Of a stretch of DNA of 64,000 bases, positions 23,501 to 36,747 are shown in pieces (positions within the stretch are counted from its first letter, which is position 1; the number at the start of each line of letters is the position of its first letter). The position numbers were made by a program, and so were the translations under genes. Source of the DNA: Monosporascus cannonballus. Taxonomy: Eukaryota > Ascomycota > Sordariomycetes > Xylariales. The DNA is taken from contig QJNS01000011.1 of the NCBI GenBank assembly GCA_004154925.1, positions 186,001-250,000 on the forward strand. The letters are read 5' to 3'. The notes beneath the pieces were generated by a model. The model saw only the letters and a list, made by a program, of their open reading frames with translations. It ran no database searches and was not told where the DNA came from.

Positions 23501-24466
23501 TATAAATTTGCTTACCAGAAAACGTTAAGTTCACGATTTTGTATTCGTTAACCTTTTGCAATAATCTATATAATTATTAATATATAGTTATATTTAATAA
23601 GACGCCTAACTCACGCATTTTTAATCTGGATACTAGAAAATCGGGCGCTTTTCGGTTACGGCGTATTACAAAATAAATTTACTTAAATTTTCGTTCGTTC
23701 TCGTCATTATTTATTATATTAATAGGAATCTTATAAGCCCCATAATATTTGATATACGTGCCGTTAACGCCGATAAGGCCCGGAATATTTACGAAAATTA
23801 ATTAATAGTTAAGCTTTTTCGCCGAATTTTTATTTATAATATTTATCTGTATTTCGATATCCGTATTTACTTATTTTGCCATATTCCCCGTGGTTCTTTT
23901 AATAAGTGCCCTTTTTTTTAAAGGGCGGCTATATTCCGATTATTTTGTAATTATTAGCCGAAGTGGACTAAATATATACGCTTATTCCAGCTCCTTTTTT
24001 GGGTTTACGCTCGAGAATTAATCTGATTTATCGTTATATATTATAACGTTTTATACGGCTTTCGGAAATCGGTTTCCGTATAGCCGGAATAATAAGGTTT
24101 TCGTATCCCTTTTATGTTTGTAATTTACGTTTTTGTAACCTGGCTTTCTGTAGTTATAATACTTACGTAAACTTTTATACAAATTCAAAGTATTAAATTA
24201 TACGGATTTATTCCCATCGAAATTAAATAGGCGATTATCTCCTGTCCGAATATAAAAACGCTTATGGTTTTTATTGCTTTCACGCAGTACATTTAATTTG
24301 TTCTTAAGATCCTTTTTTTCGAATACTTTAAAATAAGATTGTCTATTTTTATTAATACCTTTTGCGGAAAATAATCGGTTTTTTTTGTTTTTTTTTAGGT
24401 ATTTTAATGGCGCTTTACTTTGTTTACCATATTACTAACTCGTTTCAATTTAACGTTTTTTCGTAA
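20512..24466 (-). mobile_element. Ty3/Gypsy retrotransposon remnant D (pol), RIP-inactivated, LTRs not found
   Basis: Reading the minus strand at about 23.2-22.8 kb gives a degenerate reverse transcriptase: FFVFKKDDHFRLYVNYKGFN, then KNRYFLPLI, then KIFSKINFKNMYYRIRIKKGD, then YLNNIIIYTDD. The last is the YxDD box with Asp changed to Asn. The order matches Gypsy RT (FV.KKDG..R.CVDYR.LN, NRYPLPLI, FSKIDL..AYHRIRI, YLDDIIIYS). Downstream on the same strand, at about 21.05-20.88 kb, an integrase core stretch is visible (DEVEKKFGTP-like in the mutated frame). The gag side is interrupted by a Fot1 element at 24469. Numerous TAA/TAG codons preclude function. Both ends are unresolved. Confidence 0.75.
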
Positions 24467-24468
24467 TA

Positions 24469-26399
24469 AGATAACCCCCCCTATCCGCGCTCCACCCTAT
24501 CAACGCTCCACCCAATTTTGAAGCCATCGCCACAATAACCTCTTTATTCAAATAATAATATCTTAACAGCCACTTCATTAATTGATTCCATACTAAGTAA
24601 ACCGTATAATGATGTAATCCGTTTCCACTTCGTTATTTTCGTCGTTTCCGGAAAGCTCGGTTTCCTGTTAATTTTGCCGAATAACGGTAAAACGTCCTTT
24701 CGTAAGGGCCTTCCGCCTTACCTTTACTTTCCTGACCGAAATTATTTTTACGAAACCCTTATTGGGTTCGGGTTATACCTTTTTACGCTTTTTAGGTTTC
24801 GCTTTTTTAAAGGTTATAATTATTTGCTTATTAAGAACTTTAGTAGCAAAAAGTTTGACGGTTTTATCGTTAAGGGCTTTGGCGAATTTGCAAAATAAAA
24901 AACATACAGTAAAATTTCCGTAAATTAAATTAATTTATATTAAAGTTCTTTTAATTCGAATTAATTCCTTAAATAATTTAAATATTTTAATATCTAAAGT
25001 AATTATTTGGAATAAAAAATTAAGTTATTTTAAGGTAAAAATAAATTTTCGGATAAATATATTTGCTATTTTTTTCTTTTTTTAACGTATTTATTATTTA
25101 ATATTTTCGCTTTGTTAATAGGACGTAAATTTATTGTTTTTTAGCCCTTTATAATATATTTCGAGGTTATTATAATTTTTTGCTATATTTTTGTAAACGC
25201 CTAAAAAATCGGTTTTATTTATAATTTCGAAACCCCGTCCGTAATAACGTTTACGAAATTAATAACGGTATTTCCGCTTTAAAGTAACAAATATATTTAC
25301 GTTAAAAAACTAGAAAATATAGGAAATATGGGTAAATAAGAAAATAATATATATTTTATTTTAAAAATATATTTATATAAATTTTTCGGTAATATGGCGT
25401 TTATAGCCGTTAATTATTAATAATTTTTATTCGTCCGGGTTTTTGGATTTAATATAAGGGATAAAAATTCTGCGAAATTATTTTAAATCGATTTCGTTAT
25501 TTATCTAACCGTTTTTTAACGTAATAAAATATTAATTTTCGTATATTTTATCGTCCGAATTAAGAAATTATTATTATTATATGTTAACGCCGCTAAAAAT
25601 TACGAAAAACGGTAGCGATTACTTATTAATATTAATATAAGTAATTATAATAATTTATTCCTTTTTAAAAGTATCTTTTATAAGGATATTTTTCTTAAAG
25701 GCTTTTTTAAGAACGAAATAATTTTCGCCCATATTTTTTATTATTCCGATTTCGTTCGTATTAAATCTGGTTTTTTATTTAATAATTTTAACTTCCGATA
25801 AGGAAAAACGTTCGAATAAAACGTTAATAGAAACCGGAAAAATATTATTTAAACGTTTATAATTAATAAATTTACCTTTAATAATTTTAATTCTAGGATA
25901 ACGACGTAAAAATCGGGTTACTTAACTTTTTTTTAAGCGTTTAAGGTTGCCGTTATTAATTAGGAAACGTTATGCGTATAAACGGAATTACGAATAAGGT
26001 GGCGTATACCTTAATTAACTTTATACGATAATTTAACGGGTTAAAGCTTTTTTAAAAATTCGTAATAATTTTTAACGATTTTTATCGAATTTTTTTTTCG
26101 TCCGTATACCTTGGATACGGCGTGAAATATATTTTTTGTTAACTTGGTAACCCTTAAAGGCTGAACGTAAGGATTTTTTACGTATTATTTCGTTAATTGC
26201 CTGCGCCGTACGGAATTAAGCTAAGGGTTATATATCGTTCGAAAGCGTAGATTTTGCTAAAAAAGAAGATAATTTCTTCAATTTTTAAAGCGTTATTAAA
26301 AAGCTTTTTATATGGAAAGAAATTAATAAGTGGATCGACGCGCAACGCAGTTATGGGGTGGCGCGTTGATGGGGTGAAACGCGGATGGGGGGGTTATCT
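24469..26399 (-). mobile_element. Fot1/pogo (Tc1-mariner) transposon E1, TA target duplication
   Basis: It begins AGATAACCCCCC and ends GGGGGGGTTATCT, flanked by TA at 24467-24468 and 26400-26401. It is 1931 bp, the usual Fot1 size. It is the inverted relative of E2 (27494-29417): the subterminal CCAATTTTGAAGCCATCGC block lies at E1's left and E2's right, and the GCGTTGCGCGTCGATCCA block at the opposite ends. The transposase therefore reads on the minus strand, matching the better-readable plus-strand copy in E2. The interior is RIP-mutated. The 74-codon plus-strand frame at 24674-24898 is antisense to it. Confidence 0.85.
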
Positions 26400-26401
26400 T
26401 A

Positions 26402-27491
26402 GGGTGTTTCCTAATCTTAATATTAATTTATAAAAATAATTAAAAACAAAATACTTATTATTTCGAACATTTTCCGTATTAAGAACTTCCGTAAATATTG
26501 TTTTATAAATTAAGAACTTTTATTTAACGTAAAGGTTTAACAGTAATTAACTGGGTCGTTATTTCAATTCTATAAATTATTCCCTGTATTCCCTATCGAA
26601 AACGTTAAGATTTACGTAGTTTTTCTTAATAAAAGTCTATAAAGTTTCTATTTTCAGTTTTTTTTTCGTAATTAAGATAATTAAGCATAACGCGATATAA
26701 TCGTTAAATAGTTATAATAAAAATGTTTATATGGCTTATAACCTATTAAATATAAGTAAAAATATTTCGCCTTAAATTTTCGATATAAATGTTTATAATA
26801 ACCTTTATTAAATTTTCTTTTTTTAATTAATATAGATTTAGAAAGTTTCGGGCAATTATAACGCAATATTTACTTATCGCCCTTAAGCTTTCGTAACGAT
26901 ATCGCAATTAACTTATAAAGCTTTGTTTTTTTAGCTTATATTATTATCTGTTATTCGGCCAGTTATTAAAGTAATTTCAAATGCTATTTATTTTGTTAAC
27001 GGATAATTCCTAAAATCTGGTTATTATTAAAGGGCTTAATCTTTTTTTATTTTGAATTCCGGGACGTGGTCGTTATATTACATCCGTTTTCGGACCGTTT
27101 AGCTAACAGTTGTCGAGACGTGTCAGCTAGCCAGGTGTGCTATAGCACACCAAATACGGAAAGGTCACTTTCTGATCGGAACATGTATACTCCGTTACTA
27201 AGTTACACAAAAGTGGTACGCGTTGCGAGAACGCACGCAATTAGCTGAATACGAAAACAACAACTGATATCCCCTATATCTGACAAGACGCATCCTTATT
27301 ATATGTATAAGGTAATTCGGGATCCCGAGGACCATGGTTTTCTGCCCGTTAGGGCTCCATTATAGGCTTTTTCGCCTGTTCCCGTATCGTAATCGATCGT
27401 TCGTCGGTTAGGTTCCGATCGGCGGTCTTTTCGATTAATAATCTAGGTTTATTTTATAATTAGCGAACTTTGTTTTTGGTAATTATTGCGT
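26402..27491. other. 1.09-kb spacer between the inverted Fot1 copies, with a low-RIP island
   Basis: The outer parts are A+T-rich and possibly belong to the Gypsy D remnant. From about 27062 to 27430 the composition returns to normal. The end ATATCTGACA (to 27284; reverse complement TGTCAG...) could be an LTR start on the minus strand, but no matching second end or target duplication was found. No gene is recognised. Confidence 0.4.
27134..27151. repeat. Perfect 18-bp palindrome GGTGTGCTATAGCACACC
   Basis: GGTGTGCTATAGCACACC equals its own reverse complement. It lies in the low-RIP island between the two Fot1 copies. It could be a protein-binding site or a hairpin; nothing nearby tells which. 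Confidence 0.6.
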
Positions 27492-27493
27492 TA

Positions 27494-29417
27494 AGATAAC
27501 TCCTCTATCCGCGTTCCACCCCATCAACGCGCCACCCCATAACCGCGTTGCGCGTCGATCCATTTACTGATTTCTTTCTATATAAAAAACTTTTTAATAA
27601 CGCTTTAAAAAATTAATTTTTTTTTTTAGTAAAATTTGCGTTTTCGAACGATATGCAGCTTTTAACTTAATTCCGTACGGCGTAGGAGATTAATAAGGTA
27701 ATACATAAAAGGTTTTTACGTTTAATTTTTAAGGGTTATCCAGTTAATAAAAGATATATCTTACGCCGTATTCAAGGTGTACGGATAAAAAAAAAGTTCG
27801 ATAAAAATTGTTAAAAGTTATTACGAATTTAAAAGAAAATTTTAGCTCGTTAAGTTATCATATAAGGTTAATTAAGGTATACGTTATTTTATTTGCGATT
27901 TCGCTTATACGTATAACGTTTTCTGATTAATAACGGTAATTTTGAACGTTTAGAAAAAGGTTAGATAACCCGATTTTTGCGTCGCCATCCTAAAATCAGA
28001 ATTATTAAAAGTAAATTTATTAATTATAGGTATTTAAATAACGTTTCCCCGGCCTTTATTAATGTTTTATTCGGACGTTTTTTTTTACCGGAAATTAAAA
28101 TTATTAAATAAAAAAAATTAATTTAACGTAAACGAACTTAAAATAATAAAAAGTATAGGCGAAAACTGTTTCGTTTTTAAAAAAGCCTTTAAGAAAAATA
28201 TTTTCTTAAAAGATGTTGTTAAAAAAAATGGATTATTATAATTATCTGTATTAATATTAACGGGCGATCGCTACCGCTTTTCGTAATCTTTAGCGGCGTT
28301 AACGTATAATAATAATAATTTTTTAATTCGGATAATAAAATATACGAAAGCTAATATTTTATTATGTTAAAAAACGGCTAAATAAATAACGAAATCGATT
28401 TAAAATAATTTTGCAAAGTTTTTATTTTTTATATTAAGCCCGAAAACCCGGATAAATAAAAGTTATTAGTAATTAACGGTTATAAAAGTTATATTATCGA
28501 AAAATTTATATAAATATATTTTTAAAATAAAATATATATTATTTTCTTATTTGTTTATATTTCTTATATTTTTTAGCTTTTTAATGTAAATATATTCGTT
28601 ATCTTAAAGCGAAAATACCGTTATTAATTTTGCGAACGTTATTACGAACGCGTTTCCGAAATTACAAATAAAATCGATTTTTTAAGCGTTTGTAAAAACA
28701 TAATAAAAAGTTATAATAATCTCGGAATATATTATAAAAAGCTAAGAAATAATAAGTTTGCGTTTTATTAATAAGGCAAAGGTATTAAATAATAAATACG
28801 TTAAGGAAAAAGGGAAAATAATAAATATATTTATTCGGAAATTAATTTTTATTTTTGAACGATTTAACTTTTTATTTTAAATAATTACTTTAAGTATTAA
28901 AATACTTAAATTATTTAAGGAATTAATTCGAATCGAAAAAACCCTAATATAAGTTAATCCAGTTTACGGGAATCCTATTATACGTTTTTTGTTCCGCAAA
29001 TTCGCTAAAGCCCTTGATCATAAAACTGCCAAACTTTTTGTTATCGAAATTTTTAATAGGTAAATAACTGTAATCCTTAAAAAAGCGAAATTTAAAAAGT
29101 GTAAGAAAATGCAGCCTAAACCTAATAAAGGTTTCGTGAAAATAATTTCGGTTAGGAAAATAAAGGTAAGGCGGAAGGCCCTTACGAAAAGATGTTTTAC
29201 CGTTATTTGGTAAAATTAATAGGAAACCGAATTTTCCGGAAACGACGAAAATAATAAGGTGGAAATAAATTGTATTATTATACGGTTTACTTAGTATGAA
29301 ATTAATTAATAAAGTAGCTGTTAAAATATTGTTATTTAAATAAAGAGGTTATTATAGCGATGGCTTCAAAATTGGGTGGAGCGTTAATGGGGTGGAGCGC
29401 GGATGGGGGGGTCATTT
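27494..29417 (+). mobile_element. Fot1/pogo (Tc1-mariner) transposon E2 with DDE_1 transposase relic
   Basis: It starts AGATAACTCC and ends GGGTCATTT, flanked by TA (27492-27493, 29418-29419), 1924 bp. Plus-strand reading shows transposase landmarks in order. A CENP-B-type helix-turn-helix end (RLDNPIFASPS, degenerate for RW..RFLRRHP) lies near 27.97 kb. The catalytic strand LLVINGYKSYI (family LLVIDGHGSH, Asp now Asn) lies near 28.46-28.49 kb. A block resembling the LPPHTSHVLQPLDV..F..LK..YR region lies near 28.53-28.62 kb (IIFLFVYISYIF, then NVNIFVILKRKYR). Many Gln/Arg/Trp codons have become stops, the direction RIP produces. It would have encoded a cut-and-paste transposase of about 500 residues acting on the C-rich TIRs; it is now dead. 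Confidence 0.87.
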
Positions 29418-29662
29418 TATTTTTTATGGTAAAAATAAAAGAATTATAAGATAATAAATAATTATAAGCTAAGATAAGGTAATTTTCGACTAGTCGTAAA
29501 GCAAATTTTAAAAAATCAATATATTAAATTATTTCCATCTAGCGTTTCCTATTAGCTGCCAGATGGTGGATATATATTAGTAAGTGGATCGGTGGCTGAT
29601 CGGTGGCTTGTCGGCTACCAGCCTTATCCTTATAGGGGCTGTATTTTCACAAATAAGCGTAT

Positions 29663-29828
29663 ATATCCTATGTCGACTTACTGGCTTATTATTACTGAGT
29701 TAATAATCCGGCTCGCGGGCTTATTACCAAAAAGTTAGTCATTCGTTATGTAACTTAACTTACTGACTTTTTTTTGGCTTGCTTATTAAGGACCGTTTTT
29801 AGAGGCCGTAGCCCGTTAGGTCGTAATA
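29663..29828 (-). repeat. Truncated 3' LTR of Gypsy A
   Basis: On the minus strand it starts TATTACGACC at 29828. It matches the first about 165 bp of the LTRs at 52647 and 59374, including the repeated GAGCCGGATTA-type motif, up to ATATATACGCTTATT. Beyond 29662 the similarity stops abruptly, where a short GATCGGTGGCT tandem (29584-29610) and unrelated sequence begin. The LTR's end is therefore lost. Confidence 0.7.
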
Positions 29829-31332
29829 CGATCTTCCTTTTCCCAAAATCTTGTCCTCAAGATTTTTTTTTCTTTCAGTAAGTACTTTTATTTTTTTCTA
29901 TCATAACTTCCTATATTTCCAAGTTTCGTTCTTGCAAAATTATTTAGTAAGTTACTTTATTTAATTTAATTAAGCTTAAAAATTTTGTCGTTATATCTTA
30001 CTTTTTATGTTCCTTCCGACATCTTAATTATTAAATAATAAAAGAGATATCGCGTTATAAGAAATACGTGTGTAAGAGGCGTTCTTATAATAAAAGTGGA
30101 ATGCCTATGTTTATAATTAACCGTTATATCGCCGAAGTTCGTTGATTAAAGGAAAAGGAATTAATGACAAGAAAAGCTTTAGCCGAATCTTTAGCGCGGT
30201 TTTCTCGTATACGGCGATAACGTTAACATTATTAATCTAAAAACACTAGGTTCGTTAACAGGGCCCTTTAATCGTTAAACGAATCTAACGATTTTATCTA
30301 TTTGAAATTAAAATCTATAATCGAGATATAAGTTTCGAATAAGGTAGACGTTATTAATTAAAATGCGATAAACGGAAAGCTTTTTTTCTTGAATTTTGTG
30401 AATTGGAATACCATTATTTCGAATAGTTCTATCGTTATCGATAAAAGTTTTTTAATAAACGTTAAGCACTAATAAGGTTTTTGGCGGATTCCTAGATGTT
30501 TTCGAAGTTCGGGTACTTTTTTTACTTGATTAAGTACTGAGTAAATCCGTTTTCGTTTTGTATATCAAATATTTTTTGCATTTCGTATATCGTATCGCTC
30601 TTTACTTCCATATCGTTTTATGCCGTATCTACTTTAATTATGTCCGTGATTAATTCGAATAAGAAAATATAAAAAATTCAATTAGAAATTATTTTCTAAA
30701 CTTTTCTTAGCGATTTTGTATGAACCGATGTATTTGAAATCGAGTTTTTTGCTAGGTCGTTTTATTTAAATATTTTTTATAGCGAAGTAAACTATTTCTC
30801 CTTTTTCGAAAATTAGTTCTTTTAACTTTTTCTAATTATAATATTTGGTTATTTGATTTCGTACGAATTTTAATATCGTTTTTATTTTCTGATGCAATTA
30901 TTATAATTATTCCGACGTAAAGATTGTTTTAACATTAATTAAACCGTCGTCGTATGTTTTTTTGTAAACTTTTAAGATAAAACCAAAATTGGCGTTCGCA
31001 AATATTATCTTAATACTTTCGTAATAGCTAGTGTAATAGGCTAATTACGCGATCGGTAACTTTTTAACCTAATTACTTGATTTATAACTGATATAATATC
31101 GAAAGTAATTTTTTAAAGTTTAATTTATCTGTTTTATTTATTCATTCATTTAAGGTTTAAATATATTAAATAGTTTATGATTTAAGCCGATTTATATTAT
31201 AAAATTTTGCCAAAATTTAAATACAAATATTAATCCTTTATTTAAAATAATTTCTATTAATAATCCGTATATCTTAAAGATATTTCTAAAAAAAAATGTA
31301 TGTTATTTGTTCGGCGTTTATATCCTTATACT

Positions 31333-31522
31333 TGTGACGGGCACGATGCGTAGGTTGAACGAAGGCACGGCCCAATAAAGGTTTATATTTAAGGTAAGGA
31401 GAGAAGGGAAGAAACAGCTATCTACCAGCGAGGTAGCTGCTCCTTATATATATATGGGTAAGCTCGGGCTGAGGAGCTCGCTCCGTAAGCCCAAGTTGCC
31501 TTATAGGCTTTAGCCTGTAATA
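31333..31522 (-). repeat. 3' LTR of the 5.6-kb Gypsy element
   Basis: 190 bp, a direct repeat of 36748-36937 with mostly transition differences. On the minus strand it contains the element's AGCTCGGGCTTACGGAGCG-like core and a TATATATAAGGAG TATA-type motif. Confidence 0.9.
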
Positions 31523-34500
31523 TTACCCCTTTTTTTACCCTTAGGGAGTAATAAGGTTGCGGCAAGGCGGCGGCGGCTTTGTTTATATTTTTTTTTCTTA
31601 TCTTTATTCGTACTTTTACGTCTTTGCCGATTCCGTTTCCGTTTCCGAATAATCTTTCGAAATTATTAAGAATAATTGTATTTTCGAAATTATTACGTAA
31701 TTCTCATATTAATTTGGCGTAACCTATTTATTTTATAAATAGTTTTTTTAGCGACCGCGGCCTATATACCTATTTTCGGCTTTTAATATATATTTTATTA
31801 TATATTTCTTTTCCTTTTTTAAATAATATTAATAACGGCTAATTATTATTTAAAATTTGTTTAATTAACGGATTTTTTATTATTAATTTTAAAAAGTTTA
31901 CGTTAAATTTTGGGTATATTTCCGACGGCATATTTAAATTTATAATATTATATAGCGTAACTTCGGTAAATTTGTATTTAATATATATTTAAAATAATCT
32001 TTTAGATAATTACGGAATAATTATATTTTTTAAATTTAATTATATTAAAGTTTTTATTTTTAAAACGTATTATTTATTTCTTTAAAAGATTAATTTATTA
32101 TTTTATCCGAATTTATATTAATATTATAATAACTTATACGAATTTCGTATTTGTTTTATAATTTCTTAATAAAATTAATAATTTTTTTTACCTTAGGGAT
32201 TAATTAAAAAGTTATTAATATTTCGTTCATAAATTTTATGTTGTATTTATAAATTAAAAAAAAATTTGTTATTAACGAAAAGTTTTTACTGTTAAAAGTT
32301 AATTATATTGCCGGTAAAAATTCAGCTTAATTATATTATACGTAACTTATAAAATAACGGAAATATGCAAAATGTTTTAGTTAATTTTTTCTGTAATTCC
32401 GTCCATTAAAAGGTAAAAAGATATATTAAATTATTATTATATATTTATGAAATTATATAAATAAGTCCAGAATTTATTTATTTAGTTATTTTTTTTATTA
32501 AATCTTAATTTTTTAAAAAAAACCGTAATATTTTTAATAACAGGTAATAAAACATTAAACGTACGTTTTTACGTCCATATTAAGTATTCGCTTTAAAATA
32601 ACCATTTTTATTAAATAATTATAAAATATTATAAAAAAATAAAAGTTCCTTTTTTGCTTTACTGGTAAATTAATTATAAAGTTTACCGAAAAATTTGAAT
32701 AAAATCGGTTTGAAATAAGTAAAGGCCGAATAACCTTTTTTTTCTTTTATATACATATATATAATTTAATATATATATTATAATTACGGCAAAAATAATA
32801 TATATATTAAGTTTGTTCTAGCTAGCAATAATTACAGATTAATATTATTAACGTAACGTTTTTTTAAGGTGGCCGGTAATATGAAAATTATATACCCGTT
32901 AAATTAATAACGTCCGGAATAGTTTTTAAATAAGGATTTAAGTATGTTTTTTAAATTGTAAAAAGTTTTTAAAATCGAAAAAATATTTCGTTATAAACAT
33001 TTTTACCGTATTTATAATTAAAAGAAAGTTACGTAATTTCTGGGTTACGGCAATATATACCATATTTAAGGTTTTATTTTTAATAATTTTTAAATTTTAT
33101 ATTTGTTCAAGGTCTTTTTTGAAGAATATTTCCTTGCTGGGAGGTATAACCGGTCGTTCGTTATTATTTCGTTTTAAATAAATTACCGCCATTAAAATAT
33201 CTTATTTTTATGTTAATTCGTTAAATAATTATTTTTTCTTAATTAACCAAGTTATCCGTTTTTTAAGTTTAATATTTTTTTTTCCGCCAGGTATGTTTTA
33301 TGGCTTATAAAACATAATATTAAATCGATTTACCAATTTATTAAGGTAATATTTAAATACGAAATTAAAGGCAGATAAAAAACCGGCTTAGTAAATCTAT
33401 TTTTTAATAAGCTTATAGGTATTTATAAAGTACTGGAAATTCGCGTAATTTATTAAGATCGTAAAAGGGCTGGTTAACTTTTATTTTTTTTTATTTCGTT
33501 AACGTTTTAATAATAGTTAATAACTTTTTATCGTATATTTTATAATTATATTTAGCTGGCGATAATTTTTTAAAAAGTATGCGACTAATTATAGGCGTTT
33601 TGATAAATCGAATTATAATAAGTATTTTTAGCTGTCCAGCCGGAATAGTTTACCTTTATTATCGTTTTTGTAGGGGTCCTAATACGTAAGAATAGGCGCT
33701 ATAATAAAAAGTTTTTTAAATTAATCGAAAACCTATTACTTTTCGTTTTTCTAGCGAAAAAAAGTTTTTTTTAATTAATTATAAAAAGGGAACCGTTATC
33801 CCGTTAAAGTTTTCTATAAAGGTTCGGTAAAAGTTGGTAAACCCGATAAAAATTTTAACTTTTTTTACGTTAATAAGGGCCTTTTATTTTCAAATAGCAA
33901 TTATCTTTTTAGGATTAATTTTTAGGCTTATTTTTGCTTTAATAATAAACCTTAGGTATTTTATTTCTTAGATTGCGAATTTGTATTTATCCGGGTCTAG
34001 CTTTAATTTTATTTCTGCTAAATGGCGGAATACCATCTTAACTTTAGCTATGTGGTTAGTTTAAAAGCCGGACGAATAAATCAGTATATCGTTTATATAC
34101 GTAAAGCAAAAGTTATTAAGGTAGCGTTTTAACGTAATGTTAATATAATGTTAAAAAGCAGCCGGTATACCGTTAAGGCCGAATAAGTTTATTAGCTATT
34201 GGAAAAATCCGAAACGTATATAGAACGTAATTTTTTATTTGTTTTTTTGACGAATACGTAACCGGTAAAAGGCCGTTCGAACGTCGAGCTTCGTAAATTA
34301 CCGGGCTTATAATATAGTTCGTAACGTTTCTTTTATTAATGGAAAAAGGTAACGGTTTTGTTTCGTAATCTTATTTAAATTTTTATAATTTATGCAAAAC
34401 CGTAAACTCTCGTTAAATTTTTTTACGAATAATACCGGGGTATTTGCGGGGGAGTTATTAGCCCGAATCCAATTTTTATTAAGTAATTTTATAAATATTT

Positions 34501-36747
34501 TACGTAAAATTAATAACTTTTCTCTTAATCTCCCGTATAAGGGTCCTTATAAGATTATTTTTTTCTGATCCGAGATATATATTTTTAGATTTATCGTTAT
34601 ATCGTTATTATTACGATAAAGTAATAATAACGAATTTTTATTATTTGCAAAAAGGTTTCGAAATTTCCGTATTTTCTTAAAAAAAACATTCCGTTATATT
34701 TTTAGAAATTAATTACGGCTTTATCTTTAAAGCTTTATTAATATCTTTTGTAAAAATTGCAAATAATTATATCCCGTTTTTTTATAGCAGCTTTATTACG
34801 TTATTACTGCGAAGATTATAACCGTTATTAAGCGGGTTTTTTGTACTTTTATAATTGCCCTTTTAGGCGGTTCTTAGGCTTTTTATCGAATTATCTTTTT
34901 TCGCGTAATATGGGCGCGGTAACGTTATCCGTAAAACAGATAAGCCGTTATTTTGTTTCGTATACGATATTATTATATTTTATTTAAGCTTTTTTTAAAA
35001 TAAAGAGATAAAATAAATTTTTGATTATATATTTTTAGATTTGGTTTAAATGGCCGTCCAAATTTATATTAGTATAATTAACTTTTCGAATTACGGTTAT
35101 TATAAATTTATTATTTTTCGCAAGCCTTAATTAACGGGATATAATAAGTATACGTTATAATTTTAAACGGCGGATAAGCCGTTAAGTAAATACAGAATAA
35201 TAAATATATTTATTATTAATTAAGATGTTTATATATATGGTATTATCAATTAAAACGTCTAATATCAAAGGGATATTATTTAATTTATTATTAATCTTTT
35301 GTAATTTTTTCGTTATTATGTTTTTTTTATTAGTACTTTTTAATAAGGGTTATTTTTTTAAATTTTCGTTATCTAAGTTATTATTCCCGTTAACGGTATC
35401 CCGTAAACTTATTACCGTAATCTCCGTCTTAGCCGGACGAAGTCGTTTTACGGATTTGTATTTGGGGTATTTTTAATTCGAATAATTTGTAACGGCGTAA
35501 TAGAAATATTGTTTTTTCCGTTTCCGAACTTTTATTTCGTTATTGGAAAGTTATTTTGCATAAAACCGGTTATCCGAACCCTATCCCGAATTATTTCCGG
35601 ATCGGTTTTTTTAATTACTTTGCTATTAATTTATAAATTTAGAAATTAATATAATTAATTACGTAATATTTATTATAAGCATATCCTTTTAAACGTTTGT
35701 TATTAAAGCCGATTTATTAATTTAATTAATATATTATTATTAATTAACCGTTCCGTTTTTTTTACCGCAATATTAGGTTATTATTTTTTTGTTTATATGA
35801 TAATCGGATAAAGTTTTTAAGTAATTAATTACTTTTTTTTATTTTACGTATTTAACGGTTATAATTATCGTAAGGTATCTTTTTCGTAATTAAAGTATTA
35901 CAGAATTACGTATTAATACCAACGTTTAGGGAAATTACCTTAATTATTAAAGGTTATATTAGGCCTTTATATTCGGTTAACTTAAATTTAAAATTTAATA
36001 AATAATTTTAAAACCATTAATAAATATTTTGTTTTATGCGTTATAACTGCTTTTTAACAGATTATACCATTTACTTATTTTTTATTTATTTTGTTATATA
36101 AAAAAAATTATTAATATTAAAATTTTTTCGTACTTCTTTTATTTTAAATTATTAATTAAATTGCAATTATTTTTCAGTAAGTATAAATATTATAATACTT
36201 AGGTAAATTATTATAAAAAAACCGAAAATAAATCGGTTTTTTTTATTTTCGTACGAAATATGGCAAAAAACGAATAAAACGTTTTTTATTTCTTATTTTA
36301 TAAAGGCTATTTTATAGGTTTACGATTTGCTTTTACGAACGCGTTATTAAATAATGGGCTTACCGTAAGTCCTTAGCAAAACGGATTTTATTTTATAAAG
36401 GCTTTTTTTTTGTTTTCGTAAAAAGGTATTTTTTTACTTTTGTTATCCGGTTAAATAAATTATTTATTATTTTGTTACGGCTAAGAACTAACTTAATAAA
36501 TTTTTCTTGCTATATATTAAGCTTTTAAAGTATGTTTACGAACGATTAGTGCTATAAGTTTTCCTTAATAATTCCGAACGAAATTAATACCGTAAGCTTG
36601 CTTATGATTTCGTCGGTTATATTATTTCGCAATTATTTTGCTGTAAGACTTTCTTTAATTTATTATCCATAACCAGGGTATTTTTGGGATACGTTTTGCT
36701 TTTACTTAATTTCCTAGAAGCTGTAATAAGTCGTAATCTTAAATATA

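Noticed and set aside
24674..24898. 74-codon plus-strand ORF
   Set aside because: Antisense to the Fot1 E1 transposase relic; the corresponding region of E2 is also non-coding in that sense.
35225..35476. 83-codon plus-strand ORF
   Set aside because: Antisense to the minus-strand 5.6-kb Gypsy element; hydrophobic low-complexity product.
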